A stretch of 64,000 nucleotides of DNA from Halorubrum sp. CSM-61. Lineage in GTDB: Archaea; Halobacteriota; Halobacteria; Halobacteriales; Haloferacaceae. The translations under genes were made by a program, and so were the position numbers. Positions 1-9,125 of this stretch are shown here, piece after piece; position 1 is the first letter of the stretch; the number at the start of each line of letters is the position of its first letter. The notes under the pieces are model-generated. The model worked only from the letters and a program-made list of their open reading frames with translations. It was not told the origin of the DNA and ran no database searches. The stretch is from the NCBI RefSeq assembly GCF_003781945.1, contig NZ_RJJW01000003.1, positions 382,260-446,259 on the forward strand, in the 5' to 3' direction.

Positions 1-69
1 GTCACCGAGAAGGTCGTCCGGACCGCCGACGTGCCGGTGTTCACGGTTCGGACGCCCGAGTCGGAGTGA
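1..69 (+). CDS. Universal stress protein UspA, C-terminal fragment
   Basis: The window opens inside a gene: frame 1 reads VTEKVVRTADVPVFTVRTPE and stops at the TGA ending at base 69. This matches the end of UspA-domain proteins, where a helix (EKVVR) is followed by a final beta strand of the form PV-hydrophobic-TVR. A complete UspA at 41157 in this window ends its domain the same way (EKVVRGSKVPVLTVR). Only about 22 residues are visible, so the nucleotide-binding motif cannot be judged. Confidence 0.75.
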   Translation, partial: VTEKVVRTADVPVFTVRTPESE

Positions 70-142
70 GCGCTCCTCGCCCGACGTGACCGCTTCTTTC
101 CCCGTCGCAAGGCCCATGTCGCTTCCCGCCGTCCGCCCGGAC

Positions 143-433
143 ATGAACGAGCGGATCACGTCGGTGACCGCGTACACGACGCTGGACCTCGTCGACGGGG
201 CGGCCGTCGGCTACGACTGGACCGAGGACGCCACAGGCGTGTTGAACGTCACAGCGTCCGACGAGGAGCCGGGTCGCGTCGAACTGCAGTTCGAGCTCGA
301 CGGCCTCGACGTCGACCGGCTTCCGAACCACGCCGACAGGGTCGATCTCACGCCGGAGCAGGCAAGGACGGTCGCGGCCGCGCTGACGCGGTACGCGGAC
401 CGGATCGAGGACGGAGACGAAAGCGACGACTGA
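143..433 (+). CDS. Small haloarchaeal protein (DUF6360-like)
   Basis: A 96-residue acidic protein with no signal peptide or membrane segment. It starts MNERITSVTAYTTLDLVDG and continues with alternating beta-strand-like segments (GVLNVTA, RVELQFELDG) and a C-terminal helix (EQARTVAAALTRYADRI). From memory it resembles the haloarchaeal family DUF6360, whose function is unknown; I cannot verify that. In-frame ATGs also exist at 86 and 113. I chose 143 because the extra residues look unlike protein and MNERIT is a natural family-like start. It lies 73 bp after the UspA stop. Confidence 0.6.
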   Translation: MNERITSVTAYTTLDLVDGAAVGYDWTEDATGVLNVTASDEEPGRVELQFELDGLDVDRLPNHADRVDLTPEQARTVAAALTRYADRIEDGDESDD

Positions 434-469
434 CGACGCGGAGAGAACGAGAGAGTCGAACCGCCACGC

Positions 470-482
470 GATCGTTTAAGCC
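470..482 (+). promoter_or_regulatory. TATA box for the M20 amidohydrolase
   Basis: The segment GATCGTTTAAGCC has a TTTAA core centred near base 476. Standard archaeal spacing of about 26 bp puts the transcript start at about 502, just before the ATG at 504, so a leaderless mRNA is expected. Confidence 0.5.
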
Positions 483-503
483 CGGTCGAAGCCTCGCGGC
501 GGT

Positions 504-1784
504 ATGAGCGCTCTCGACGACGACGCGTACCGCGCGTTCCGCCGCGACCTGCACCGCCACCCCGAGCCCGCGTGGCGCGAGTTCTACACCACCGCCCGGA
601 TCGTCGAGGAGCTCCGCGAGCGCGACCTCACGGAGCTGTACGTCGGCCCGGACGCGCTGGCGACCGACGACCGCATGAACGTCCCCGACGACGAGGAGCT
701 CGCGGAGTGGGAGCAGCGCGCCCGCGACGCGGGCGCGGACCCGGAGATCGTCGACCGGCTCTCGGGCGGGTACACCGGCTGCGTCGCGGTCGCCGAGCGC
801 GGTCCCGGCCCCGTGATCGGGCTCCGGGTCGACATCGATGCGCTCCCGGTGACAGAGTCCGAGGACGCCGACCACGTCCCCGCGGCCGAGGGGTTCCGAT
901 CGGAGCGGGAGGGGTACATGCACGCGTGCGGCCACGACGCGCACGCGACGATGGGGCTCGGAACGCTCGACGCGGTTCTCGACTCCGACTTTGCGGGCAC
1001 GCTCAAGGTGTTCTTCCAGCCCGGCGAAGAGCAGGTCGCGGGCGGCAAGCCGATGGCGGAGTCGGGCCACCTCGACGACGTCGACTACCTCTACGCCGTC
1101 CACGTGGGCCTCGATCACCCATCCGGCGAGGTCGTCTGCGGCGTCGACGGGTTCCTCGCCGTGCGGCACTTCCTCGCGGAGTTCACGGGCGAGCCGGCCC
1201 ACGCGGGCGCGCGTCCGGAACAGGGACGGAACGCGGTGCAGGCGATGGCGGCGGCGGTCCAGAACCTCTACGCGATCCCCCGACACGCCGACGGTCCGAC
1301 CCGGGTGAACGCCGGGATCGTCGGCGGCGGCACCGCGACGAACGTCATCCCCGAGGAGTCGCTCATCGAGGGCGAGCTCCGAGGTGCGACGACCGAGCTG
1401 GCCTCGTCCATGTCCGAGCACGCCGACCGGATCCTGGAGTCGGCCGCGGAGATGCACGACTGCGCGGTCGAGGTCTCGACGAAGGGCGAGGCCCCGAGCG
1501 CGACGAGCGACGACGCGCTCGCCGGGATCGTCGGCGAGGTCGCCGGCGACGTGGCGGGCGTCACGCAGATCGTCGACAGCGCCGACCTCGGTGGGTCAGA
1601 GGACGCCACCTACCTGATGCAGTCGGTTCAAAAGCGCGGCGGGCTCGCCTGCTACGTCGGCGTCGGCACCGACCACCCCGGCGGCCACCACACGAGCACG
1701 TTCGACACCGTCGAGGGCGACATCGCGATCGGAATCGGCGTGCTCTCCGGGGCGATCCGGAAGGTCGCCCAGACGCGGCCCTGA
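504..1784 (+). CDS. M20D-family amidohydrolase (N-acyl amino acid hydrolase type)
   Basis: A 426-residue zinc-dependent amidohydrolase of the M20D/IAA-Leu hydrolase group, expected to release free amino acids from N-acyl or N-benzoyl conjugates in the cytoplasm. Visible motifs are RVDIDALPVTE (about 109-119), the metal site HACGHDAHATMG (about 140-151), PGEEQVAGG (about 173-181) and the C-terminal HPGGHHTSTFD typical of this group. The N-terminus carries an extra loop of about 40 residues (around 50-90) before the first motif, compared with short bacterial relatives. It is a single gene with its own TATA box. The substrate cannot be told from sequence. Confidence 0.85.
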   Translation: MSALDDDAYRAFRRDLHRHPEPAWREFYTTARIVEELRERDLTELYVGPDALATDDRMNVPDDEELAEWEQRARDAGADPEIVDRLSGGYTGCVAVAERGPGPVIGLRVDIDALPVTESEDADHVPAAEGFRSEREGYMHACGHDAHATMGLGTLDAVLDSDFAGTLKVFFQPGEEQVAGGKPMAESGHLDDVDYLYAVHVGLDHPSGEVVCGVDGFLAVRHFLAEFTGEPAHAGARPEQGRNAVQAMAAAVQNLYAIPRHADGPTRVNAGIVGGGTATNVIPEESLIEGELRGATTELASSMSEHADRILESAAEMHDCAVEVSTKGEAPSATSDDALAGIVGEVAGDVAGVTQIVDSADLGGSEDATYLMQSVQKRGGLACYVGVGTDHPGGHHTSTFDTVEGDIAIGIGVLSGAIRKVAQTRP

Positions 1785-1821
1785 GCCGGGAGAGAACGGG
1801 GAAAACGAAAATTAGAGGCGG

Positions 1822-2001
1822 CTATTCCGTCGTCTCCGCCGATCCGTCTATCTCCTCCCCGCACTCCGGGCACTGCTCCCGCGAACCGTCGAACTCCTCG
1901 CCGCAGGCGGGACACCGGAACGTCTCGGCGCTCTCGGCCGCGTTCTTCGCGGACTGTTTGAACGTCTCTACCTGCCGGCCGAGCTCGGTGAATAGCCCCA
2001 T
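1822..2001 (-). CDS. Small zinc-ribbon protein
   Basis: A 59-residue protein: an amphipathic N-terminal helix (MGLFTELGRQVETFKQS) followed by one zinc ribbon with two CPxC knuckles, CPAC (30-33) and CPEC (44-47), and an acidic tail. A start 30 bp further upstream is possible. The chosen ATG at 2001 lies about 28 bp from an AT-rich TATA-like segment (CGCTTTTGTC on the minus strand, near 2030), which fits a leaderless transcript. Such small zinc-ribbon proteins are abundant in haloarchaea and mostly uncharacterised; nucleic-acid or protein binding is the usual guess. Confidence 0.75.
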   Translation of the reverse strand: MGLFTELGRQVETFKQSAKNAAESAETFRCPACGEEFDGSREQCPECGEEIDGSAETTE

Positions 2002-2085
2002 AGTCCCTCGTACGAGGGGGCGACGAGACAAAAGCGTTCGCCGGGACGCGGAGGAGGGACTCGCCCCCCGGGATCAGACTGCGAC

Positions 2086-3456
2086 TCAGTACTTCGCGTC
2101 CGCGCCCGTCGTCTCGTAGATCCGGTCCATGATCGCGTCGCGCTCGCGGGTCCAGTTCGCCATCGCGGCGGGGCTGGTCGGGTAGGATTCGTAGTGGTCG
2201 AGCAGCTCGTCGGCGAGCGTCTTCGTCTGGTAGAAGTTCCGGATCGTCCCCCAGTACCCGAAGCTCTTGACCGCCGCCTTCAGCTTCAGGCCGAAGGACA
2301 TCGAGGTCGACCCCTCGTACAGCGCCTCAGCGAGCTTCTCGCCCGGCAGCGCCGCGAGCAGGCCCATCAGGTCGTCGACGTCGACCGCGGTCGAGAGCAC
2401 GTTGTACACGTCGAGGCCGGCGTATCGGCCGCCGAAGTGGTCCATCACGCGCGTGTTGTACCGCCAGAGGTTCTCCTCGCTCACGTCGCCGTCCGAGACC
2501 GCCTTCACCGCCTGCTCGCCGGCGTACTTGCCCGCGTACGCCGCGCCGGCGATGCCGCCGCCGGTGGTCGGGTTGACGTGGCCCGCGGCGTCGCCGACCG
2601 CCATGTACCCCGGCGCGACCGCCGAGTCGTACGGGCGGCGGGTCGGCAGCGCGGCGCCGAGCTTATCTTTGACCTCGGCGCCCGCGAACTCGTCGCGGTT
2701 CCGGAGATCGCGTTTCAGCGCCTCGACGAGCTGCATCGGCTCCTCGTTCATCTGGAAGCCGAGCCCGACGTTGATCTCGGTCGCGGTCCGCGGGAAGTAC
2801 CAGAGGTAGCCCGCGGCGCGGTCGGTCGCCTTGAACACGAGGGCGTCGTCCCACTCGACCGGCTCCGGCACCTCGACGATCTCGCGGTACGCCGAGCAGA
2901 ACTGGGAGTACCGGACGTTGGTGTCGAAGGTCGTCTCCTCGAAGTCCGCCTTGTCCTGTAACAGCGACAGCGACCCGGCGCCGTCGATGACCAGATCCGC
3001 CTCGTAGGTGACCGGGTCGCCCTTGCGCTTGGCGCTCAGTCCCGTGACCCGACCGGTGTCGGTCTGGATCACGTCGTTGATCACGGTGTCGTAGTGGAAG
3101 TCGACTCCCGCGTCCTCCGCGCCCGAGATGATCTGTCGCCCGTACTCCCACCGGTCGATGACGGCGAGCTCGCCGGGGACGGGAATTTCGAGGATCGTGT
3201 CCTCCTGCGGGATCTCGAAGCGCCCGTGGTCGACGCCGGTGTTGGTGAACGCCGGCTCCAGCCGGTCTTTCGGGATCGCCTCCGGGAAGGCGTCGGCGCC
3301 CTTCAGCGCGTCCCCGCAGGCGATGTGGCCGGCCTCCTCCGCGTCCTTCCGCTCGACGATGACGACGTCGAGCCCCTCGTTCGCGATCGTCGCGGCCGCG
3401 TAACAGCCGGCGGTCCCGGCGCCCGCCACGACGACGTCGTACTCGTCGATGCTCAT
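2086..3456 (-). CDS. Geranylgeranyl reductase family flavoprotein
   Basis: A 456-residue FAD-dependent reductase. It has an N-terminal Rossmann dinucleotide site VVVAGAGTAGCYAA (about 8-21), a GGR-type segment HIACGDALKG, and a second FAD motif GDAAGHVNPTTGGGIAGA near residue 300. The family saturates isoprenoid chains; in archaea the main member is digeranylgeranylglycerophospholipid reductase, which makes the phytanyl chains of membrane ether lipids. Haloarchaea carry several paralogues, some for menaquinone side chains or bacteriochlorophyll-like roles, so the exact substrate is open. A TATA-like GAGTTTTGCC sits about 28 bp upstream. Confidence 0.85.
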   Translation of the reverse strand: MSIDEYDVVVAGAGTAGCYAAATIANEGLDVVIVERKDAEEAGHIACGDALKGADAFPEAIPKDRLEPAFTNTGVDHGRFEIPQEDTILEIPVPGELAVIDRWEYGRQIISGAEDAGVDFHYDTVINDVIQTDTGRVTGLSAKRKGDPVTYEADLVIDGAGSLSLLQDKADFEETTFDTNVRYSQFCSAYREIVEVPEPVEWDDALVFKATDRAAGYLWYFPRTATEINVGLGFQMNEEPMQLVEALKRDLRNRDEFAGAEVKDKLGAALPTRRPYDSAVAPGYMAVGDAAGHVNPTTGGGIAGAAYAGKYAGEQAVKAVSDGDVSEENLWRYNTRVMDHFGGRYAGLDVYNVLSTAVDVDDLMGLLAALPGEKLAEALYEGSTSMSFGLKLKAAVKSFGYWGTIRNFYQTKTLADELLDHYESYPTSPAAMANWTRERDAIMDRIYETTGADAKY

Positions 3457-3627
3457 ACCACGTGCGTGGTCGCCCCTGTGGCAAAACTCTTTGTTCCCGA
3501 TTCGGTCGCTTTCGGACCGACACGAGGGCGGTACGGGGGCGAGACGGGCGTGGTGCGAGCACGGTACGAGCGCGGTCGGGACGGGGAAAAGGAAAACGGC
3601 GAGCGCGACCGGGGCGACGAGCCGCCC

Positions 3628-4680
3628 TCAGTCCTCGGTCTCGTAGTGCTCGCCCGCGGCCTCGGGGAGCCGGGTGCGACCGACCAGCGCGAGGACGACG
3701 ATCACGACGACGTACGGGATCGTCTGGACCAGCGTGTCGGGGACCGCGTAGCCGAGCTGCTGGAGGCGGATCTGGACCGCGTCGAGCCCGGCGAACAGCA
3801 CGCCCGCCCCGAGCGTCCCGACCGGGTTGTAGTTGCCGAACAGGTACGCCACGATGGCGATGAACCCCTTCCCCTGCACCATCGTCTCGCCGGAGCCGAC
3901 GAACTGGCCGATCGAGAGCGCGAGCGCGGAGCCGCCGACGCCGGAGAGCACGCCGGACAGCAGCACGCCGGCGTGACGCACCTTCGAGACGGAGACGCCC
4001 ACCGTGTCGAGCGCCTTCGGGTTCTCGCCGGCCGCCCGCAGGTGCTTGCCGAACGCGGTGCGGTTCAGCGCCCACCACGACGCGAACGTCGCGACCACGA
4101 CCATCACCGCGGAGTACCGCCAGCTCACGCGCGCGCCGAGGTTCGGCGTGTTGACGCCGCCGAAGAACACCGTCGACATGAACGGCGCGAGCCCTAACGC
4201 GATGAGCCAGACCGCGAGCCCGGCGATGATCTGGTCGGCCTTGAACTCGATGCAGACGACCCCGAACACGCCGGCGAGCGCCGTCGACGCGGCGACCCCT
4301 GCGAGGAAGCCGACCCAGATGGCTGGGATTCCGAGCACCGCGTTGCCGATCCCGACGACCGAGGCGACGTAGACGGAGGCGAACGCCGAGATGATCAGCA
4401 GTCCCTCCAGTCCGATGTTGATGACGCCGGACTTCTCCGCGAAGATGCCGCCGAGCCCGGCGAGCACGATCGGGGCCGCGAGCCGCGACGTCGAGGCCGC
4501 GGTGCTCGACGAGAAGACGATCCCCGAGAGGTCGCCCGCGACGGAGTCGGGGAACAGCGCGCCGAACACCAGCAACGCGCCGAGCACCCCGACGGTGCCG
4601 ACGATCAGCGACCGTACGTAGTCGGACTCGATCAGGTCGTCGAGAATCGGGATCGTGACGTCCGCGAGCGGATTACGCAT
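3628..4680 (-). CDS. Nucleoside-type ABC importer permease (BMP family, second permease)
   Basis: A 350-residue polytopic membrane protein of the RbsC/YufQ-like branched permease family, with about nine hydrophobic segments and the typical cytoplasmic-loop signature near AAGENPKALDTVGVSV, followed by a glycine-rich helix (LSGVLSGVGGSALAL). It is the last gene of a four-gene importer operon running leftward from 8928. The ATG at 4680 overlaps the preceding permease by 8 bp; an ATG at 4689 is an alternative. With the other permease it should form the transmembrane channel of a BMP-type nucleoside importer. Confidence 0.88.
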   Translation of the reverse strand: MRNPLADVTIPILDDLIESDYVRSLIVGTVGVLGALLVFGALFPDSVAGDLSGIVFSSSTAASTSRLAAPIVLAGLGGIFAEKSGVINIGLEGLLIISAFASVYVASVVGIGNAVLGIPAIWVGFLAGVAASTALAGVFGVVCIEFKADQIIAGLAVWLIALGLAPFMSTVFFGGVNTPNLGARVSWRYSAVMVVVATFASWWALNRTAFGKHLRAAGENPKALDTVGVSVSKVRHAGVLLSGVLSGVGGSALALSIGQFVGSGETMVQGKGFIAIVAYLFGNYNPVGTLGAGVLFAGLDAVQIRLQQLGYAVPDTLVQTIPYVVVIVVLALVGRTRLPEAAGEHYETED

Positions 4681-6019
4681 CGGCCTCACCCCCGCCGACG
4701 GCGGCCGAATCGTCGCCCGTCTCCTCCGCGGTCGACGCCGACCCGCCGGGCCCGCCCGGACCCGAGGAGCCCATCCCCATGAACCGGCCGGCCATCCGGA
4801 AGAACTCCGGCATGGCCACGAACAGGATGATGAGTCCGCGGAGGACGCCGACGAGCTGTGTCGGCACGTCGGTCCGGAAGCCGATCTCCAGGGCGCCGCC
4901 CTTCAGGATGCCGAAGAGGAACGCCGCCGGCAACACGCCCAGCGGGTTGTTCCCGGCGAGGATGGAGACGGTGATCCCGTCGAAGCCGAGCGCGGGGACC
5001 GACGCCATCCACCGCCCCTCGGACATCAGCACCCATACCGAACCGCCGACGCCGCCGACCGCGCCAGAGAGCGTCATCGCCCGCACGGTCGTGGCCTTGG
5101 CGTTCACGCCGCCGTACTTGGCGGCGGCCGCTTGCACCCCGCTCGTGCGCAGGTCGTAGCCGAACGAGGTGTGCTCGACGAGGTAGTAGAGCCCGCCGAT
5201 GAAGCCGAGTCCGACGAGCAGCGCAAGCAGCGCGAAGTCGCTGGACTCCGGGAAGAACCACGGGAGGTACTGAGCGTGCTCGGGGACGTACCGGGTCGCG
5301 ACGACCGACGAGCCCTCGGCGCGGAACACCTCCAACACGAGGACGTACGCGATGTTCGCGGCGATGAAGTTGAGCATGATCGTCGTGATCACCTCGTTGG
5401 CGTCGGCGTACGCCTTCAGCGCGCCGGGGATCGCGCCCCAGAACCCGCCGCCGACCGCGCCGGCGAGGGTGCCGACGACGATCAGGACCACGCCCGCGGC
5501 GGGTCCCTCCGGGAGGAACGGCGCCGCGGCGAGCACGGTCAGCGCGGTCGCCAGCGCGCCGACGACGAGCTGGCCCTGCGTCCCGATGTTGAACAGCCCG
5601 GCGCGGAACGCGACCGCGACCGAGAGCCCGGTGAAGATCAGCAGCGTCGTCTCCGAGAGCGTCAGCCCGAACGAGAGGTTGAACGGGGTCCAGTTGGGAT
5701 CGAACAGTCCCGGCTCGCCCACCGCGAACGGGTAGCCCAACGCGCCGTTGAACAGGACGACGTACACTTCGACCGGGTCGTAACAGAATCCGAGCCCCGT
5801 GAGCGGCATCGTCCACGCCGCGGTACTACACTGCGCGATCCGGCCGGAGATGAGGACGATGACGAACCCGACGACGATCGAGAGCAGGATCGCGGCGACG
5901 CTTATCAGGAGGCGCTCGGCGACCGATCGGTCGACGAACGGCGCGACGACTCGGCGGGCGATCGAGGGGACCCGGTCGGGGTCGCTCCCGCCGTCAGCCC
6001 CGGCGTCGGAGCGGCTCAC
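4673..6019 (-). CDS. Nucleoside-type ABC importer permease (BMP family, first permease)
   Basis: A 448-residue permease with about ten membrane segments, of the YufP type. It is longer than its partner because of a non-membrane N-terminal extension and a glycine- and serine-rich acidic C-tail (GPGGPGGSASTAEETGDD). The conserved loop is recognisable (LRTSGVQAAAAKYGGVNAK followed by a glycine-rich helix). It overlaps the upstream ATPase gene by 4 bp (ATGA), which implies translational coupling. Two different permeases plus one double ATPase and one BMP lipoprotein is the standard make-up of BMP nucleoside importers. Confidence 0.88.
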   Translation of the reverse strand: MSRSDAGADGGSDPDRVPSIARRVVAPFVDRSVAERLLISVAAILLSIVVGFVIVLISGRIAQCSTAAWTMPLTGLGFCYDPVEVYVVLFNGALGYPFAVGEPGLFDPNWTPFNLSFGLTLSETTLLIFTGLSVAVAFRAGLFNIGTQGQLVVGALATALTVLAAAPFLPEGPAAGVVLIVVGTLAGAVGGGFWGAIPGALKAYADANEVITTIMLNFIAANIAYVLVLEVFRAEGSSVVATRYVPEHAQYLPWFFPESSDFALLALLVGLGFIGGLYYLVEHTSFGYDLRTSGVQAAAAKYGGVNAKATTVRAMTLSGAVGGVGGSVWVLMSEGRWMASVPALGFDGITVSILAGNNPLGVLPAAFLFGILKGGALEIGFRTDVPTQLVGVLRGLIILFVAMPEFFRMAGRFMGMGSSGPGGPGGSASTAEETGDDSAAVGGGEADA

Positions 6020-7632
6020 GCGTCCACCTCCTCACCGCCGGCGTCGTCATCTGTCTCGGCGTCACCGGCGGGATCTGTCGCGGCGTCGTGGACCGCGGCC
6101 CCCTCGACGGAGTCGTCGTCGAGCGTCTCGCCGGCCATCAGCAGGCCGATCTCCTCTTCGGTCACCGTGGCGGGGTCGACGACCCCGGTGAACTCCCCTT
6201 CGTGGATCACGGCGAGCCGGTCGGAGAGCCCCTGTACCTCGTCCAGCTTCGAGGAGACCAAGAGCACCGCCTTCCCCTCGGCGCGCAGTTCGAGCAGGCG
6301 GTCGTGGAGGAACTCCGTGGAGCCGATGTCGACCCCCCGCGTCGGGTGCATCGCCACGACCAGGTCCGGGTCGCGCTCGAACTCCCGGCCCACGATGAAC
6401 TTCTGCTGGTTGCCGCCGGAGAGCGACTCCGCCTCGGCGTCGGCGTTCGGCGGGCGCACGTCGTACTGCTCGATCACGGACTCCGCGTGCTCCCGCGAGG
6501 CCCGCCAGTCGAGCCGGCCGCCCGACGCGAACGGCGGGTCGTGTTGGCTCCCGAGGATGCCGTTCTCGGTCAGGTCGTACGACATCACCAGCCCGCGCTC
6601 CTGTCGGTCCTCGGGGATGAAGGCCATCCCGCGGTCGATGTGCTCGCGGCGGCTCGCGCCGGCCATCGGCTCGCCGAGGTAGGTTACCGACCCGTCGGTC
6701 GCCTCGCGCATCCCGGTGATCGCCTCGACGAGCTGCGACTGCCCGTTGCCGTCGACGCCCGCGATTCCGAACACCTCGCCCGCGCGGACCTCGAAGGAGA
6801 CCCCCGACACCGCCTCGACGCCGCGGTCGTCCTCGGCGCGGACGTCCGTCACTTCCAGCACTCGGTCGCCCGGCTCCTGCGGCGTCGTCGCCGGGTCCAT
6901 CAGCACCTCGCGGCCGACCATCATCTCCGCGAGCTCCTCGCGGGTCACCCCGTCGGTCGCGACCGTGCCGACGTTGACGCCGTCGCGGAGGACCGTGATC
7001 TCGTCGGCGGCCGACAGCGCCTCCCCGAGCTTGTGCGAGATGAAGATGATCGTCTTCCCCTGGTCGGTGAGCTCCTCGAAGACGTCGTACAGGTCCTCGA
7101 CCTCCTGTGGCGTCAGCACCGCGGTCGGCTCGTCGAGGATGAGCACGTCGGCGCCGCGGTACAGCGCCTTCAGGATCTCGACGCGCTGTTGGACGCCCAC
7201 CGAGACGTCCTCGATCCGGGCGTCGGGGTCCACGTCGAAGCCGTAGCGCTCGCTCAGGTCGACGACCGCCTCGCGAGCGGCGTCCTCGTCGACGCGGAGC
7301 CCGCCCCACGTCTTCGGCTCGTTGCCCAAGACGACGTTCTCCCACACCGTCATCGGGTCGACGAGCATGAAGTGCTGGTGGATCATGCCGACGCCCGCGT
7401 CGATCGCGTCGCGCGGCGAGTCGAACGACTGCGGCTCGCCGTCGAGGAAGACGGTCCCCTCGGTCGGCTCGTAGAGGCCGTACAACACGTTCATCAGCGT
7501 GGTCTTGCCGGCCCCGTTCTCGCCAAGGAGGGCGTGGACGCTCCCCCGCTCCACCGCGAGATCCACGTCGTCGTTCGCGACGACCCCGGGGAATCGCTTC
7601 GTGATGCCGTCCATGTGGACCGCCGGGTTCAT
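6016..7632 (-). CDS. ABC importer ATPase with two nucleotide-binding domains (BMP system)
   Basis: A 538-residue cytoplasmic ATPase made of two ABC cassettes in tandem, as in RbsA/YufO. The first has Walker A GENGAGKTTLMNVLYG (about 37-52), VGVQQRVEILKAL in the signature position, and Walker B VLILDEPTAVLTPQE. The second has a degenerate Walker A (GVDGNGQSQLVEA), signature LSGGNQQKF and a DLVVAMHPTRGVDIGS Walker B region in which the usual catalytic Glu is not evident. One active and one degenerate site is normal for this family. It is the second gene of the operon, 123 bp after the BMP lipoprotein stop. Confidence 0.9.
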   Translation of the reverse strand: MNPAVHMDGITKRFPGVVANDDVDLAVERGSVHALLGENGAGKTTLMNVLYGLYEPTEGTVFLDGEPQSFDSPRDAIDAGVGMIHQHFMLVDPMTVWENVVLGNEPKTWGGLRVDEDAAREAVVDLSERYGFDVDPDARIEDVSVGVQQRVEILKALYRGADVLILDEPTAVLTPQEVEDLYDVFEELTDQGKTIIFISHKLGEALSAADEITVLRDGVNVGTVATDGVTREELAEMMVGREVLMDPATTPQEPGDRVLEVTDVRAEDDRGVEAVSGVSFEVRAGEVFGIAGVDGNGQSQLVEAITGMREATDGSVTYLGEPMAGASRREHIDRGMAFIPEDRQERGLVMSYDLTENGILGSQHDPPFASGGRLDWRASREHAESVIEQYDVRPPNADAEAESLSGGNQQKFIVGREFERDPDLVVAMHPTRGVDIGSTEFLHDRLLELRAEGKAVLLVSSKLDEVQGLSDRLAVIHEGEFTGVVDPATVTEEEIGLLMAGETLDDDSVEGAAVHDAATDPAGDAETDDDAGGEEVDA

Positions 7633-7755
7633 TCACCCGTAACTCCGCGTCGGAGCCTAAAAGAGCGCGGATTCCCGACTGACGGGGGCGGAACTGTCGT
7701 TCGATCGATCGGATCGGTGGAAAAGTCGCGGTCTGCCTTCAGTCGCTCGCCGCGA

Positions 7756-8928
7756 TCAGTTGCTCGTGGTCTCCGGCACTTCGATGTTCCCCTCGATGAT
7801 CTCGTCGCGCGCGTCCGAGACCGCGGTCACGACCTCGTCGGGCACCTCGTCGCCGATCTCTTGGCCGTAGACGCACTCGACCCCGTTCGACTCCAGCCCG
7901 AGCGCGACCGTCGAGCCGCCCTGGTGGTCGTCGTCGATGACGTTCGAGATCGACTCGTACACCGCGGTGTCGACGCGTTTCACCATCGACGCCAGGATCA
8001 CGTCCGCGAACGAGTCCTCGGTGATCGACTGGTCCTGGTCGACGCCGAACGCGAACCGGCCCTCCTCCTGTGCGGCCTGGAAGACGCCGACGCCCGTCGC
8101 GCCCGCGGCGTGGTAGACGATGTCGGCACCGCTCTGGTACATCGACAGCGCCTGCTCCTGTCCGCCCGAAGGGTCGGCGTAGCTGCCCACGTAGCTCGTG
8201 GTGACGTCGACGTCGTCGGACGCGTAGTCGACGCCGGCCTCGAAGCCGGCCTGGAACCGGCGGATGACCGGGCTGTCGACGCCGCCGATGAACCCGACGT
8301 TCGTCGAGTCGGGGGCGGTCGAGCCCGCGCCCGCGGAGAAGTCGGTCTCGGTGAGGTTCCCGGCGAGCACGCCCATCAGGAACGAGCCCTCGTGCTCGCG
8401 GAACAGGTAGCTCGCGACGTTCGACTCCTCGACCACGGTGTCGACGACCATGAAGTCCTGATCGGGGAACTGCGGCGCGGTCTCGGTGAGCGCGTCGCCC
8501 TGGTTGAACCCGATACAGGAGACCAGGTCGTAGTCGGGATCCGTCGAGCTCGCGTAGCGCTGCTGGTACTGTCCGAACTCGCCGGTGCCGTCCGGCTCCG
8601 ACTCGTCGTACGCGATGCCGAACTCCTCCTCGGCGTCGAGGATGCCCTGCTTGGCCGCGTCGTTGAACGAGTTGTCGCCGAGCCCGCCGTCGGAGTAAAC
8701 GATGCCGACCGTCGCGGGGACGTCGTCGCCGTCGGACCCGTCAGAGTCGTCGCCGTCGGACCCGTCAGAGCCGTCGTCGCCGTCCATTCCGTCGGATCCG
8801 TCGGAGTCGTTGCCGTCGGACCCGTCCGATCCGTCGCCGCTCGGGCCGCCGCTACAGCCGGCGAGGCCCACGAGGCCCGCCGCGCTCGCCGCCTTGAGGA
8901 ACCGCCGCCGATCGAAGTCGGATGCCAT
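7756..8928 (-). CDS. BMP-family substrate-binding lipoprotein (nucleoside importer)
   Basis: A 390-residue periplasmic-side binding protein of the PnrA/TmpC/BMP family. It starts MASDFDRRRFLKAASAAG with a twin-arginine motif, then a hydrophobic stretch ending in the lipobox LAGC, so it should be Tat-exported and lipid-anchored. Residues about 25-65 form an extreme Asp/Gly/Ser spacer (GSDGSDGNDSDGSDGMDGDD) before the folded domain begins at PATVGIVYSDGGLGDNSFN, the classic BMP start. The ATG at 8928 is preferred over one 93 bp upstream because it places the RRRFLK motif at the N-terminus. Relatives bind purine nucleosides; substrate not provable here. Confidence 0.9.
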   Translation of the reverse strand: MASDFDRRRFLKAASAAGLVGLAGCSGGPSGDGSDGSDGNDSDGSDGMDGDDGSDGSDGDDSDGSDGDDVPATVGIVYSDGGLGDNSFNDAAKQGILDAEEEFGIAYDESEPDGTGEFGQYQQRYASSTDPDYDLVSCIGFNQGDALTETAPQFPDQDFMVVDTVVEESNVASYLFREHEGSFLMGVLAGNLTETDFSAGAGSTAPDSTNVGFIGGVDSPVIRRFQAGFEAGVDYASDDVDVTTSYVGSYADPSGGQEQALSMYQSGADIVYHAAGATGVGVFQAAQEEGRFAFGVDQDQSITEDSFADVILASMVKRVDTAVYESISNVIDDDHQGGSTVALGLESNGVECVYGQEIGDEVPDEVVTAVSDARDEIIEGNIEVPETTSN

Positions 8929-9125
8929 GTCACCTACAACGGGGCGGGTACGCGGCATAAATTCGTCGCTCTCTCCGTCTCGGTGTTGCACGTTCGCGAG
9001 ATACCGCGGAAATATCGTCACCTATCCGCCGCGATCGACCCGAATCGTACACATGTTCGTGGTGTATCAGGAACGATCAATCGGATTCGATGGCACACCG
9101 TTCTCGTCACCCGCGGGGCAAGCGG